The position numbers and the translations under genes were made by a program. Below, piece after piece: positions 44,611 to 56,885 of a DNA stretch of 64,000 nucleotides. Location: positions 12,171,716 through 12,235,715 of the forward strand of contig CM060849.1 of NCBI GenBank assembly GCA_030737835.1, given 5' to 3'. The number at the start of each line of letters is the position of its first letter. Position 1 is the first letter of the stretch. Origin of the DNA: Acorus gramineus. Lineage: Eukaryota > Streptophyta > Magnoliopsida > Acorales > Acoraceae. The notes beneath the pieces are model-generated. The model was not told the origin of the DNA. It searched no databases and saw nothing but the letters and a program-made list of their open reading frames with translations.

Positions 44611-44934
44611 AGGCTATCTCCAGCCCTTACTTAAATTTTATTAAATATTTGAGTAAAAGCTTCATTTGATATGATATGTATTCAACTATCACTTTATAAT
44701 TTGCTCAAATCTTTTAATCTGATTCATTGATTGGCCTAAAAATGTGGAGTTGAAAAAAAAATTCGTTGGATATTTGGGTAAAGGATTGAATCTCTCTTGA
44801 TTTGGTTAAAAGTTTAAGTAAATTAAAAGCTTGATTTGGTATGCATGTGAATAAATGGTTGTAGAGATTTTTAAGTAACTTTTACTCAAATTTAAATTTG
44901 GGTACATATTTAGGTATATGATTGGAGATGCTCT
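44611..44934. mobile_element. MITE with GCATCTCCA-type ends
   Basis: The left end AGGCTATCTCCAGCCCTTAC and inverted right end AGAGCATCTCCAATCATATA match. The sub-ends ACTTAAATTT and AAATTTAAATTTGAGTAAAAG are also inverted. At 324 bp with no coding capacity, it fits a common plant MITE class. Confidence 0.75.
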
Positions 44935-45664
44935 ATCACACAATTTGTGCGGACACTCCATCAACTTCTGTATTTATTTAGCTAGATATATATACCTCCT
45001 TAGGTGAGTCTATTCAATTCGTTATGAGCGATATACACTTTTTATTTAAGCATATAACTTATTAAATAAATAATATTTACTATTAAAAAAAATTAAAACA
45101 TGTGCAGACTGTCCGCAATAATGGTCCACGGAGTATCTCTAACATTATTCTTAAGAATATGCATTATACTAATTGAGAAGGTAAATATAAAACTAAAAAT
45201 AGCACTGCTCATAACGTTAAAAAGTAACATTTACATATTTGATGTAGACCAGAGTATTCATGGATGCCGTGTTACTCTTAAAAATTGTTTGTTTAAATTT
45301 TTTGAAAATTAACAATTGAGTGCTTACGTTTCCAACCTTATATATGTCAATAGAAAATTAACGACGTATATGCTCATATTAACAAGGCATATGCTTTAAA
45401 AGAATTTTTTTATATTTTTTATAAATGTATTCATACAATTCATTGAAATATATGTTTTATTTTTTTATAAAAACATGTACCTCATTAAATGAGGTATACT
45501 ATTTTTAAAAATTCAAAGTACATGTACACTAGAATTGAGGCTATAAATGGAACTGAACGTAACATTATCTTTAAAAATTATAGAAAAGGAAGCAACCATC
45601 ACAGCGTAGATGGGAAGTAGTACTAACTCCCAAATAATAGTTAAGGTTTTTGTCCCAGGTCCAC

Positions 45665-45776
45665 AATTAAGCATGGTTCATGCACTTTTTTTTAATCCTA
45701 GCTAATTAAGCACGGTTCATGCACTTTTTTTTAATCCTAGCTAATTAAGCACGGTTCATGCACTTTTTTTTTAATA
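45665..45776 (+). repeat. 39-bp tandem repeat, about 2.8 copies
   Basis: Units start AATTAAGCAYGGTTCATGCA at 45665, 45704 and 45743. Copies are nearly identical, so the expansion is recent. Confidence 0.93.
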
Positions 45777-45779
45777 CTT

Positions 45780-47715
45780 TATTACTATTGTCTTTCTTTG
45801 TTGTATGGTCAGAGCCAAAGCCCGTAAAATGTACATTAATGTTTTTCTATGTTATTTCCGGTAATCATCCACTGGTGATGGTGACAATATATGTCGATTT
45901 CATGGATGACCTAAATGATCGGGTTGTAAATGTCCCATGCCGCCAGAAGAAATTTTACTTTCTTGAAACTTTAACTTTTAAAAAAATAATTCATAGTTTT
46001 TTCTAGCCCTTAAGTTATTTTCAGATCATTGCGGTTAATACCAATATATTCCACAATTATAATGTTTTAAAAAAAAAATTATTTTTATTTTAATACTATC
46101 TCTGTGTGTACTCATTTTTTATAATAATTTATACTTTAATTCAATGGGCTAGTGTTTATTTTCTTAAAAAAAAACACGATGAGGGTTGTCTATTGGACTG
46201 CGCAGAAGACTGGAGGTATAGTTTTTATTTAACAATTATTGGCTTATCCTAAATCTTCTAGATCCTCCAATAAAAAAAAAAAAAAAAATTACTCCATTCG
46301 AAGTGTATTTTTAATTCTAAAAATTCTCAATGACAATGATTACTCAGTTGTCTACTCCCCGTTCTCTTTTAATATATTTTCATGTGCCATTGGATACGTG
46401 TGTGTGTGTCACGGTTCAATATCAAATATAATTGATCATTGAAACTTGAAAGCAACAAATTATCGGTAATTAATAAGTCAAACTTGTATTTGATGAGTTA
46501 TTATATCCATTCAATTATGATGTTTTAAAATATCATGTCATCTCCATATTGCTTGGAAAGCCACGAAGTTATTAATTTAAAGATATTATATCAAATCCCT
46601 TCATACATGTTAGTTGTCAACCGGTAAATAAGTACATCTTTACAATTAATTTGATGTTCATTTGATATGACAGAGAATTTTATTTATTTATTTATTTAAA
46701 AAAAGCTTCATTTTTATTTGATAATACATTTGTTAAATATGAAGAATGGTTTTGTTTTCGTCAAGAGAATTAACTTTTTCTATGATCTTGCTATTTGTTT
46801 TGAAAATATTACACTACTTTCTAACAACATGTCGGAAGAAAAAGTAGTAAGTGAGGTTACAATCGATTTTTTTACAGTCACAAATACAATTCTATATATC
46901 TCGTTAATTAGTCTTCTCTACTCACTGTATCGAAATACATAACTCAGTTAAATTTATTCACATTTTTATAAATGATATATCATTCAAGTAATTACAGTAT
47001 ATATTTCATATTTTAAAAAATACACACCTTATTAAATGATATATATGATTTTTAATTTTTTAAAAATACAAATACGCGTGATTTGCTTTTTAAAAAATTA
47101 TAAATATTTAAAAAATCATAAACTCTCTTCTATTAAAAAATGCATAAAGGGGCTAAGTCACCACTCAAAAAGGAGTAGTTTCTAAGGTTATCTGAGATCT
47201 GCTAGCGCTCTAGATGATTGATAACACTCATCTACTCAGCAGCAACTCAACTATAAACTATAATAAAAATTTATCAACTGGTTAACCTTCGGTTAACATA
47301 ACTGGTCAACCATAACTGGTTAACCTTCGGATCTCACTATAATTATTTGAATCTACTTAGACATATATCATTTGAAAAGCCAACATCATACATGTGCCGA
47401 ATAAATTTCCTATCATCATATAGAATACTATCAATTACTTAATCAAAAGCATTACGATTGTAATTAGTAATTTATAATCTGAAGGAATCAATTAATCAAA
47501 TCGACAAATACAATACAATATATAAATAGTCAGACTATGAGGAACATGTGTTGGTTGCGTACAAGCACGTGTACGACCCATACCAGCTCGTGTTTGGTGC
47601 ATGGCATTCTATTTTTTATTTTAAAGGGAGTAGATATTGTTATCTTATTTTCATTACTGAAATCGTTAGTATAATTTTGAAAAAAATGAAAAATGAAAAA
47701 AAAAAGTAAAATAAA
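45780..47715. other. Intergenic AT-rich sequence, no gene seen
   Basis: Holds a dispersed AT-rich block (46935-47060) and a short duplication of AACTGGTTAACCTTCGG at 47276 and 47319. ORFs are short and unsupported. Confidence 0.45.
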
Positions 47716-47721
47716 ATAATA

Positions 47722-48000
47722 AAGGATTTTTTATTTATAAGTCTTCATAAATTATAGGATTTAATGATCGATCTCTCAATTCTTTATATTTTGGTTTTAG
47801 TCCTCAGATTTAAAGAATATGTTCCTTTTTAGTCTCTGAAAAGGACCTATCCCTAAATTATTTGGTTTTTTTAGTCCCTGGAAGGGACTAAAAAAGAACA
47901 TATCCTTTAAATATAGGAACTAAAATCAAAATATGAAGAAGTGAATGATCGATCCCTGAAATGTATGTTTATAGGGACTGAAAATTAAAAAACTCAACAA
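47722..48000. repeat. Foldback element
   Basis: Arms of about 120 bases are inverted copies: ATTTTGGTTTTAGTCCTCAG on the left and, inverted, ATTTTGATTTTAGTTCCTAT on the right, with GATCGATC blocks further out. The centre near 47855-47885 has AGTCYCTGRAAGGGAC. It is noncoding. Confidence 0.75.
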
Positions 48001-48479
48001 TAAAAGAAAAAGAAAACGAGGATGTCACCATCTCTTGATTAGTATAAAAAATCTAATCGAATAGGATGTGATATTGCTAGACCATCACACATCGATGATC
48101 AATCTCCCGTCGAGGATTTTCACCTCTCTTGTCCTTGCGATGTCGCATCCGCCATCTCTTAGGCATGACGAAAACATGTATTTTTCACATGTTCTCTCAA
48201 TATATATATATTTGGGCCTTCAAAAAATTATTTTATTTCACATCTATCATATCGCTCACTTTCTATTGGGACAATCGATTGAGATATCATGGCATTCTAA
48301 TTGGCGGCTTTAGAAATTTTACTAACAAACAAGTACACCTTTAAATTTAGTTTTTATAATAATCTCATTATGCATGTTTTGTTTCATAACTTAAGAATCG
48401 TATGTTTATGCAGGTGCATTACGTGCAGCAGTGTCAACCTTGAATAGAAGAAACAGCGGTGTTAATTTTGATACCCGAC

Positions 48480-48960
48480 CAATATTGAAAGTAAGTATTC
48501 ATATCTGATCTGAAAATCTGAATTCGGATTCAGATACAGATAATTATCCAAAATATCCAAAAATTTAAAATGAATATAGAATTATTAAAATATCCAAAGA
48601 TCAATTATCCAAAAATAAAAATCATATATCTAATATTTAAAATATGTAAAAAAATCTAATAATTACCTCTTATAAAATATAAAATTATAAATATATACAT
48701 AAAACATTACATGCTTTAAAGAAAAAAAAATAAAGATAAAAACTCATACTAATCCTAATAATATAAATATAAAATTAAATAAATAATATAATAATAATAT
48801 TTTTGGGATATGGATATTTTTCAGATCGGATACAGGTACATCTAAAAATTTTCGGATACAGATATGATACGGATATGAATTTTTTGAATATCAGATATTT
48901 TTTTAATTTTTAAATACGGATTCGAATCATATACGAATATTTTTTTGGATAATCAATAAG
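48480..48960. repeat. GGATACGGATA-rich repeat
   Basis: Phrases such as GATTCGGATTCAGATACAGA and CGGATACAGATATGATACGG recur around an AT-rich centre in roughly inverted order. Related sequence occurs at 38240-38350, 55260-55375 and 56890-57020. Such motifs are common near the ends of plant hAT-type elements; this is only a resemblance. Confidence 0.5.
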
Positions 48961-49205
48961 CTTAGATTTATGAAATGTGGTGTGGTCTGCGGGGGTACAG
49001 GAAATATATTTTAAAGGTTTGATGTAACAGAGCAATTCACCCAAAAAAACAATCATACACGGCTTGGCTTGATGAGCATAGCTTACAAGCCATTTAGCGC
49101 ATGACATAAATCTGGGTGATAAGTAATTAGTAATTCAAATTATTTCTTTTTGAAAAGGTAATTCAAATTATTGAGTTATTTTGAAACTACAAATTTATTT
49201 TTAAA

Positions 49206-50326
49206 AAGGGAGAAATCCATAAAACCCCCTGTAAACACATCAAAATCCATATAACCCCCTGCATTCTCCCTAAATCTAAATAACCCCCTATAAACAGGTA
49301 CAAAATATAAAAAACCCCTTATGTTAATTAAGTTAACCTGTCTTTAACCTAAATTTAACCATATGTGTAAAAATACAATAATGCCCCTCGATCCCCTCAA
49401 TCCATCACTGACTAGATCAGCCAACATCTCCACCGTCGCCCCGACTTGACCTTCTCCACCGTTGCCAGAATCCGCGTAAGCATGGGCACCAGCTTGAGCG
49501 GCAAGACCTGCTCACGTGGACGTCGTGGCACGGAGAGCGTGATGAGGCACACGAGCGTGACGTCGATGGTGGCGGGAGTGTGGGTTTCGGCAAGCATGCG
49601 GAGGAGATCGGGGAGGACGCCGTAGTCGGAGGAGGTGACGGAGAGGTGGGCGTCGGGGGATGAGCATGTGAGGGAGTCGATGCGGGAGTCGGGGGAGCCC
49701 GCACGGAGGAGGCGGACGAGCACGCACTCGATTGAGGGTTTCGGGGATTGGGTCGGTGAGATTTACGTAGGAGAGGACGCAAGAAGAGCCGGCCAAGATA
49801 GAGAGCTCTCCCTCGACGTTTTGGTGGCGCATGAGAAGTTCGAAGACGACAGAAGAGCGGGGGGAGAGGAAGGCGCGATTGCGGGCGGAGGAGGCAGCGA
49901 AAGAGGAGAGGAGATGGTGAGTGTTGTTGGGGTGGGGGGGGGGGGGGGCACGGGGAGGAGGGAGGGGAGGACTAGAGGCCCATGAGGTGGCGGAGGGTAT
50001 GATTGAGCCATTGATGGAGGAGCGGTCACTTCGGTGAGCAACGAAGAAGAAGAAGAATGATTTAAAAGGGAAGGGTTTAAATGTAATTGACAGGGGGGGT
50101 ATTTGCTTTTTTACATAAATGCATGGACTTATTAGCATTATTTTGACATTCAAACATCTGGATAACGGAATATTTCACGAATATTATGTTTTGTCAGGGT
50201 TAATTTAACCCAGGGGGATGATTTTACATTTTGTATATGTTTACAGGGTTATTTAGATTTAGGGAGATTGTAGGGGGTTATATTAATTTTCATATGTTTA
50301 CAAGGGATTATATGGATTTCTCCCTT
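49206..50326 (-). mobile_element. Long-TIR element carrying a captured ARM/U-box-like gene fragment
   Basis: The left end AAGGGAGAAATCCATAAAAC and inverted right end AAGGGAGAAATCCATATAAT start TIRs of about 130 bases (both contain CTCCCTAAATCTAAATAACC). The centre is strikingly GC-rich in an AT-rich region. On the minus strand, overlapping frames read SSFAASSARNRAFLSP, then VRLLRAGSPDSRIDSL, VLPDLLRMLAETHTP and LPLKLVPMLTRILATVEKVK. This resembles the ARM-repeat half of plant U-box (PUB25/26-like) proteins. Frame changes between the blocks (near 49900 and 49720) show decay. There is no U-box, no clear start and no splice structure. It is best read as a captured, broken gene fragment in a non-autonomous TIR element. 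Confidence 0.7.
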
Positions 50327-51514
50327 ATAAAAAATAATATATTGTAATCAATATTTTTTTAAGTAATGATGTTATATTCAGGCGGGCATTGAGATTTAAA
50401 ATTTTGAATTAGACCCTAGACAAATTTTTTAAATGAAACCCTCAATATACATTTATATTAAAAATAAAAAATTATGTCCATCTTATTTAAATCAGACCCA
50501 AAATATGTTTCTTTTTTATTGATCAAGTGATATAAAATTAGATATATTGTATTATAAAAATCAACTAGATTACAACTTTCTATATCAAAAAAAGAAAAAA
50601 GAAAAAAAGGAAGAGATGGATCGAGTGAGAAAAAGCAGTAGAGAAAGATCCATGGAGAAATCCTAGTAAAAAAAAATAAGGCAAGAGAGAGAAAGGGAGA
50701 GACTATCATCTAAAAAAATGTTAGTATAGAAATAGCTAGCCACCGTTGGATGCATGGACTTTTAAAGGACGACTAGGATTGGATTTAAAAAAGTGCCAGC
50801 ACATTTGTATCATTTGTGCCATGTTAACGGACTATTAGTTATTAAATAAGAGTAATGATACACGCAGTTTCTTTTACAGCCCTGCCTACAGTTTCCATGT
50901 CAAATTGTAAAAAAAAATACTCTCTCTCCTCCACGTCAGCGCCCAGCATGTCAGTCACCCTTTTTTTATTTTACCCCCAAAACGAAATTTTTGTTTCTCT
51001 CCAAAACCACTTTTTGTGAAAAGAAATAAAACAGAATTCATTTTTTCATTTATTTCACTTTGGACTCTGCTTCAGCGGGACATCACGCCTTTTTTGTGCT
51101 GAATTTTCTAAAAATTGGGTTTTCATTATTTGTGCTGCATTTTTGTTCAACATTTGAAGCATTGACATTTATACCCAGTTCAAAACAGAAAGTAACTATT
51201 TATTTGTTTGTATTTAATTTTTCACGTGATCTGAGTTAGCATAGCTTTTAAAATCTACAAATCTTGACATTTTCTTTTGTGTGAAGAAATGTGTGTCATT
51301 TTTTACTTTTGATATTTGTACAAGGGTTCGTTCTAGAAAAAAATTTATGCAGTTATTATATTTTTAAATTGGTATTTTGTGGATGAGATTTATTTAGTGT
51401 GTATCATGGCACGCATGTCGAACCGTCTCTTTCTCTCCAATCTTCTAAAATATATTTGTTTTTATTCAGAGTGGCAGAATAATTTATTGAAAAGCATCAA
51501 TTAAAATATTTGCA

Positions 51515-51650
51515 TATACTACGTTATCTTAGTGTATACTTATGTAACATAGCATATACCTATTTAACACAGCATATACTAAGTTAATGTTGTATATACC
51601 ATTTTAACAAAGCACATACCAATTTAAATAGGTACATGCCAAATAGATTG
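51515..51650. repeat. Degenerate tandem repeat, GCATATAC type
   Basis: Units of about 22-25 bases, such as CATAGCATATACCTATTTAA, recur with changes. Related arrays lie at 52420-52530, 52777-52925 and 53465-53640, with scattered units up to 54500. Confidence 0.75.
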
Positions 51651-51666
51651 TGTATCTTTTCAGTAT

Positions 51667-52015
51667 ATGAGTTTGTGCAGGGGCGATAAAATACATACAA
51701 CAGGGTCATATGTCATCGTGGAAGACGAGGGAAATAGAGACACGGAACTGAAGGTTGGAATGGAATTGAAGTCAATCGACGAAGCCTTTGAATCTTATAA
51801 AGAATATGCTTTCTGTTGTGGGTTTGATATCGTTAAAATGGGAAAGAAATAAACTGTTGAAGGAGATTTAAAGGTCGTGATATTTACGTGTTCCAAGGAA
51901 GGTAAGCAGAGGAAGAAGGCAACTAAGTGCGGGCCGGTGAAATCTGTGCATTATCATAAACCAGTCTGTAAGATAAATTGCAAAGCGAGAATGCAACCTA
52001 AGACGTATGGAGATG
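51667..52015 (+). pseudogene. FAR1-type DNA-binding domain, single in-frame stop
   Basis: One frame from 51667 reads VGMELKSIDEAFESYKEYA, then GFDIVKMGKK, a TAA at 51850-51852, then without frame change DLKVVIFTCSKEGKQRKKA and CKINCKARMQPKTYGDG to a GT donor at 52016. The order (GMEF-like, FYKEYA-like, FxCSKEG, CKARM) is that of the FAR1/WRKY-GCM1 zinc domain of FHY3/FAR1-related proteins and Mutator-like transposases. The following HNH part and transposase core were not found. A single nonsense change means either a young pseudogene or a read-through or sequencing question. Confidence 0.8.
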
Positions 52016-53056
52016 GTATGTGGCGAGAACAAATAAAACAAAATTTCTTTTTCATTTATTTCACTTTTGGCTTTGCTTTGGAGGGATCTCACTCCATCTT
52101 TTTTGCTAAATCATTTGAAAAGTGAGTTTCTTTAGTTTGTGCTTCATCTTTGTGTAACATTTAAAGTATTGACGTGAAGATCAAGCTGAAAAAGAAAAAT
52201 AAATATTTGTTTGTTTGTGTAACATTTTTCACGTGATGTTGGGATCGAGCCTAGCTTTTTAACCTCTACAATTCCTAACATTTTCTATTGTGGAATGAAA
52301 TATATGAATTTTTTTACTTTTGATATCTTTACAACAAGGATTTGATTGTAGAAATTGTAAATTGTAAGTTGATTGTGAAATTTCTTAGTAGCGAAAACAC
52401 ATGTTACATAATATATTCCAATTGTTATCATAGTGTATACGTTGTTAGAACGGTACATACTTTAGTAAATTGATGTACACCATGGTTACAGATTATATCA
52501 TAGTTAAAATTTTGACCAAAATTGTTAGTGGTATACCATGGTTCCAGAGCACAGAGTAAGTTAATTGTGAAATTGTAAATTATAAGTTGATTATAAAATT
52601 CGTTAATGACCGATCATTTATTTGTATAAGAAGGATACATTTTAGAAACAGTCAATTAATTATTTTATTTTGAAATAAGTATTTAGTGAGTGAGATTTAT
52701 TCAGTGTGTAACATCACACACACATTGAATAAGACGAAAGAGTGGCAGAATATTCGATTGCAAATCATACAAAGTACTATCTTGGTATATATTATGATAT
52801 CATAGTGTATACTTAAATAACATTGTATACATATTTAACGTAAGATATACTAATTTAATATAGTATATACTCTTTTATTACAATATATAACTTTTCATTG
52901 AGTATTTGCTTAATACATTGTGTATTTTATCAATTCACACATACACAATTCAAAGCACCAATAAATAATGTGGAATAAACTATCAAAAACACATCTTCAC
53001 ATTACAAACACTACCACCAAAGATATTGTTTAAATATATCAATAAATAACACATGT

Positions 53057-53470
53057 TTATATAAAACATACACCATGACTGAAGTAATTATCATTAAAAA
53101 CATTAGAACAGTTCGCCAAGCAAAAAAGAAGCAGTGATTTTGACTCGCGGGAAGTCAATGTCTTTCTCACCGGAGTTACTACATCGATTAAAGCCGATAT
53201 CATTTCTTTATAAATAGGCTTTTGTGCATCAGCCTCCTTCGATTCCTGCAAGGTCTAGGTTTTCCTCTTCTTCTTTAACTTGGACTACTTTTGTTTTCTT
53301 TGACCTTTTTAATGTAATTTTTGGGACTGCAGAGGGTTCCCCCTTGTTCTGCAACCATGGACAATGACCTTCGTATCTTGGCCCTTGGTTGAACACCCCT
53401 TATAGTTCTGGTCTTTATGGGGATAGTCGTGATGCCCTGCCCATCTTTTGAAATGCCTAAAATGTAAATA
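53057..53470 (-). other. Open, basic reading frames of unknown origin
   Basis: Minus-strand frames such as ISKDGQGITTIPIKTRTIRG and NYIKKVKENKSSPS have coding-like composition and end near a stretch encoding RKPRPCRNRRRLMHK in another frame. I recognise no family. They may be the remnant of the TIR element's own gene or captured DNA. Confidence 0.2.
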
Positions 53471-54844
53471 TATACTTGATTGGAAATGTATATACTATTA
53501 TAACAAAGCATATAATAACTAAACAAGATATATACCATGCTAACGTGGTACACACTATAACAGCAGAGTATACAGTATTATACTATAAAAGTATACACTA
53601 TCATGGTAAAGCATACACCATGGTTCAAAATATAACAAATCAGAGTCTCAAAGTGCATTTATATCTGCTAATTCAGGAACAATCAACGCAACTGGGGATG
53701 AAACCGGTGATTGCACAATTGGTGCTGGTTCAACAAATTAAGCATGCGATGAAACAAATGAAGTATACGCTAATTAGGGGTCTTATATGTATAACTCTCA
53801 AAAGATAAAACTGCCCTTAACAAACACTACAATAACATAGTATTTACCATGTTACCAAGGACAATGGAGTAATTTCTCCAAGTTAGTAGATGTGCACGTG
53901 GAACCAAAAGGACGTCTTTTGAAGTCTCCGTTTTCCAATAAAAAACAATAATTACTTTTCATATTTCTAAAATTTGAATTTTTATATATCACATTTAAAT
54001 AAAGAATAAAATATTATTTTATAAAACTAATATAGTATATACTACGATAGGAGCATATACACTTCACTGTCACAATGTAATTGATTTGATGGCTCATTTA
54101 TTATCCCCTCGGTTAATGTTCCACACCATACACGTGGAAGTCAAAGTAAGTGTACCCCTATTTATGAACTGTCGAATCAAATCTCACAATTTTTTAAGAA
54201 ATCTAAGATAGCATAATATATTTATATTATTAAACATTCAAAATATATAAAATAATATATAATAATAACAAATTTTATTTACTTGAAATGCATACACTAC
54301 ACTACACTAGCATAAGCTATGCTAGTGTAGTGTGTGCATTTTAGGACGAGGTGTTATTCAATCATATCACACAAATTTTTAAAAAATATAATACTTTGAA
54401 TATTCAGCACACATAAAGCATAAAATAATATATAACTACTATTTAGTAAATGAATGATACATACACTATAATAGCACAACATACACTATGCTATTATAAG
54501 ATATGCGTTTTTTTTATAAAATACAATTAAATTTTTAAAAAGTGTATCATTTGAAAGTAGATCTACTAAAAAACATATAAAAGACTACAAAAACGTAATA
54601 TAAACTAAGAAAATAAAACAAAAAATAAATATATTACAATCAAATAGGAGAAAAATTAGATATTGCATAGGTTGTATCCATATAAAACGTAAAAGAAATC
54701 ATAAAACAACGCACTACACTTCTTCTAACAGAAACATAAGTACTGCATAGGTTGTATAAAGAAAAAATCATAAAACAAAGCACCAAACGCAGCACACTTC
54801 TTCTAACATAAACATACATACTTCATGGAATAAATATCTTCTTC

Positions 54845-55060
54845 TTACAATAAACACCCACCTCTATTTGTGTGTGTGTGTGTTGGAATAGACGAGATAA
54901 CAAGAAGATGATCCTCCTCCACCTCTATGTGTATGTGAGAGACAAGAGAGAGAGAAGAAAAGGAAAAGAAGAACAGACAGTAAGAAAGGAACGATAGAAA
55001 AAGAGATTTTTGTGTGAGAGAGAGAGAGTGGAGTGAGAGAGAGAGAGGGAGTGGTGCATT
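54845..55060. repeat. (GT)n and (GA)n low-complexity tract
   Basis: A GT run at 54869-54884 is followed by GAGA-rich sequence to 55055. The serine/leucine ORF on the minus strand is a composition artefact. On that strand the tract could be a CT-rich leader. Confidence 0.8.
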
Positions 55061-55378
55061 AAATGATATGTCAGAGAGTTTTGAATTTTGAATTTCAAAA
55101 CTCAAAACCAACCGGGAAATTAAAAAAAAACTAAAAAAAGCCACGTCGGATTGTTGAGGTAGAGACTGCACATCGGGCCGCAATTAGGACTGAGTATATC
55201 ATTTTCCATGAAATAAAACTTGGTTGGGCCTTTGAGTTTCGACTGGGGATTCTTCCCATGAGTGGGGACCTAGGCGTAAGCAGATACGGAAATGCATGCT
55301 TATATCCATATTTATATTCAAATTAAATATCTGAAATATTATCTATATCTGATAACCAACAGATATTCAAAAGGGAAA

Positions 55379-56885
55379 TGATTCACAAGCCCCAACTTAT
55401 AGGCCCCAAGTAAGCCACATATGTATAATACATGTTTTACCCTTTTTGTGGTTTTTTCTTTATTCGGTAACTGTTCCCACAATTAATAAGATAGTTGTAA
55501 TTACTCATTTCCACCTATATAGTTAGAGTAATGACGGTGACAATAAATCATTTCCATTTATAATTCATGTTTCTTTTTTTGTTTTTGGATTCATTCCAAT
55601 TGAATTATTTATACATCCATAATCAATAATTCATTTCTTTTTTAAAACAACATTATTGATTTTAAAAACACCTAATAGAAGATCGAAATTATTTTTTAAA
55701 GATCCATCAACCATTGATTTAATTTGAACGATTTTGATTATCATTTTAATGTCTGTCGATTCAGGTGTGTCTTTTTTATTTGTTTGGTTATGCAATTGAG
55801 GTCTAATCATCTGATTTTACATTATTTTTTTTTTGTTGAAAATGGTGTTTGATGTTAAATTATTTTTTATTGGCATATTTTTCTTTTTAAACAATCTAAA
55901 ACAAATCATTTTCATTCGTTTAAATATTTTGACGTGGAGTGAAATTCATATTAATAGCTATGTGTGTAACATTCGTAAGCCAATTACATGTAAAACTATT
56001 TTGATCATATTATGCAATATTTTAAAAAGTTAGTTACATTTATGAATGTAAGTGACTTTTACCATATGAGCCAGTACTTATAACGGATGCTAAAGTGAGT
56101 TACATTCACAAATGTAACTAATTTTTTTTATGAACAATTGATCGATTTATCTATCGTTTTCAATATTCGTTGATTTATGTGTGACATTTGTTATTGTTTA
56201 TTCTTACATTTGTTACAATTTTTTCTTCAATTTGGTGTTTGATATTAGATCTGACAGTCTTTGATCTGGCTTTTGTTTATAATTTTTTCTTTAAATCTGA
56301 CGTTTGATATTAAATTTATTTTTTTGGAGGATTTATAGAGTTTTGATGTTGTATTAGCGTGTGGTTGTGTAACATTTTAAACTAATTTGAACATTTATGT
56401 ATTATATTTTGTAAGTCAATTACATTTTTGAAATGTAATTGGTGTTTATATGTCTTATATAATAAAAGTCAGTTACATTCACAAATGTAACTAAACTTTT
56501 TGTGCAATAAGTTAGAATCACAAAATGTAACTAAGTCGAAAAAGATAGAGTCCGAAGGAGGACTGGAAAGGTAGACAAACTACATCTCATATGATAGAGG
56601 GCGGCGAGAGGAATCCAGGGGTGGTGACGCCGGTCGCCGGAGATGAATAGGTCGGCCATAAGAATTTTTTTAAGTGAGGAATTGTCTATAATAATACTTG
56701 TTAGATATTTTTGGGATGTGTTTCAGGAAGAGGAAACAGTAAAGGTTTTGGTGTGATTTAAATAGGGGTAGTTTTGTATTTTTCTATTTTGCACTTTTAT
56801 AAAAGTCAACTAAGAAACCAATAGTATATTGACACCTAATGTGACTTATGTTTGGGGCCTAAATAATGGGGCCTGTATAGCAAGA
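55379..56885. mobile_element. TIR element of about 1.5 kb nested in a GATATCCGAAT-rich repeat
   Basis: The left end CAAGCCCCAACTTATAGGCC, then CCAAGTAAGCCACAT, pairs with the inverted right end ACAGGCCCCATTATTTAGGC, then CCCAAACATAAGTCACAT. The flanks on both sides belong to one GATAT/CCGAAT-type repeat (55260-55375 and 56890-57020), so this element inserted into it. Inside, ACAAATGTAACTAA-like blocks repeat, and a short GC-rich segment lies at 56600-56650. Confidence 0.65.

Larger units (their letters stand above)
51024..52930 (+). repeat. Direct duplication flanking the FAR1 fragment
   Basis: 51024-51660 and 52022-52930 share ordered blocks: TTTTTCATTTATTTCACTTT, TTCACGTGAT, TTTTTACTTTTGATATYT, AGAGTGGCAGAATA and then the GTATAC-type tandem repeats. 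The two copies lie on either side of the FAR1-like sequence. Confidence 0.7.
50862..55205. mobile_element. Probable TIR element of about 4.3 kb with a FAR1-domain remnant
   Basis: The left end AATGATACACGCAGTTTC and inverted right end AATGATATACTCAGTCCT are similar, followed inwards by related blocks (CAGCCCTGCCTACAGT and CGGCCCGATGTGCAGT). Inside are a FAR1-type domain with one stop, a duplicated block of 650-900 bases and many degenerate tandem repeats. FAR1 domains derive from Mutator-like transposases, so a Mutator-like origin is likely. No MULE transposase core was recognised. The target duplication was not resolved. Confidence 0.5.

Noticed and set aside
49635..49985. Glycine/arginine-rich plus-strand ORF
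   Set aside because: Antisense of the captured ARM-like fragment; its composition reflects GC-rich DNA.
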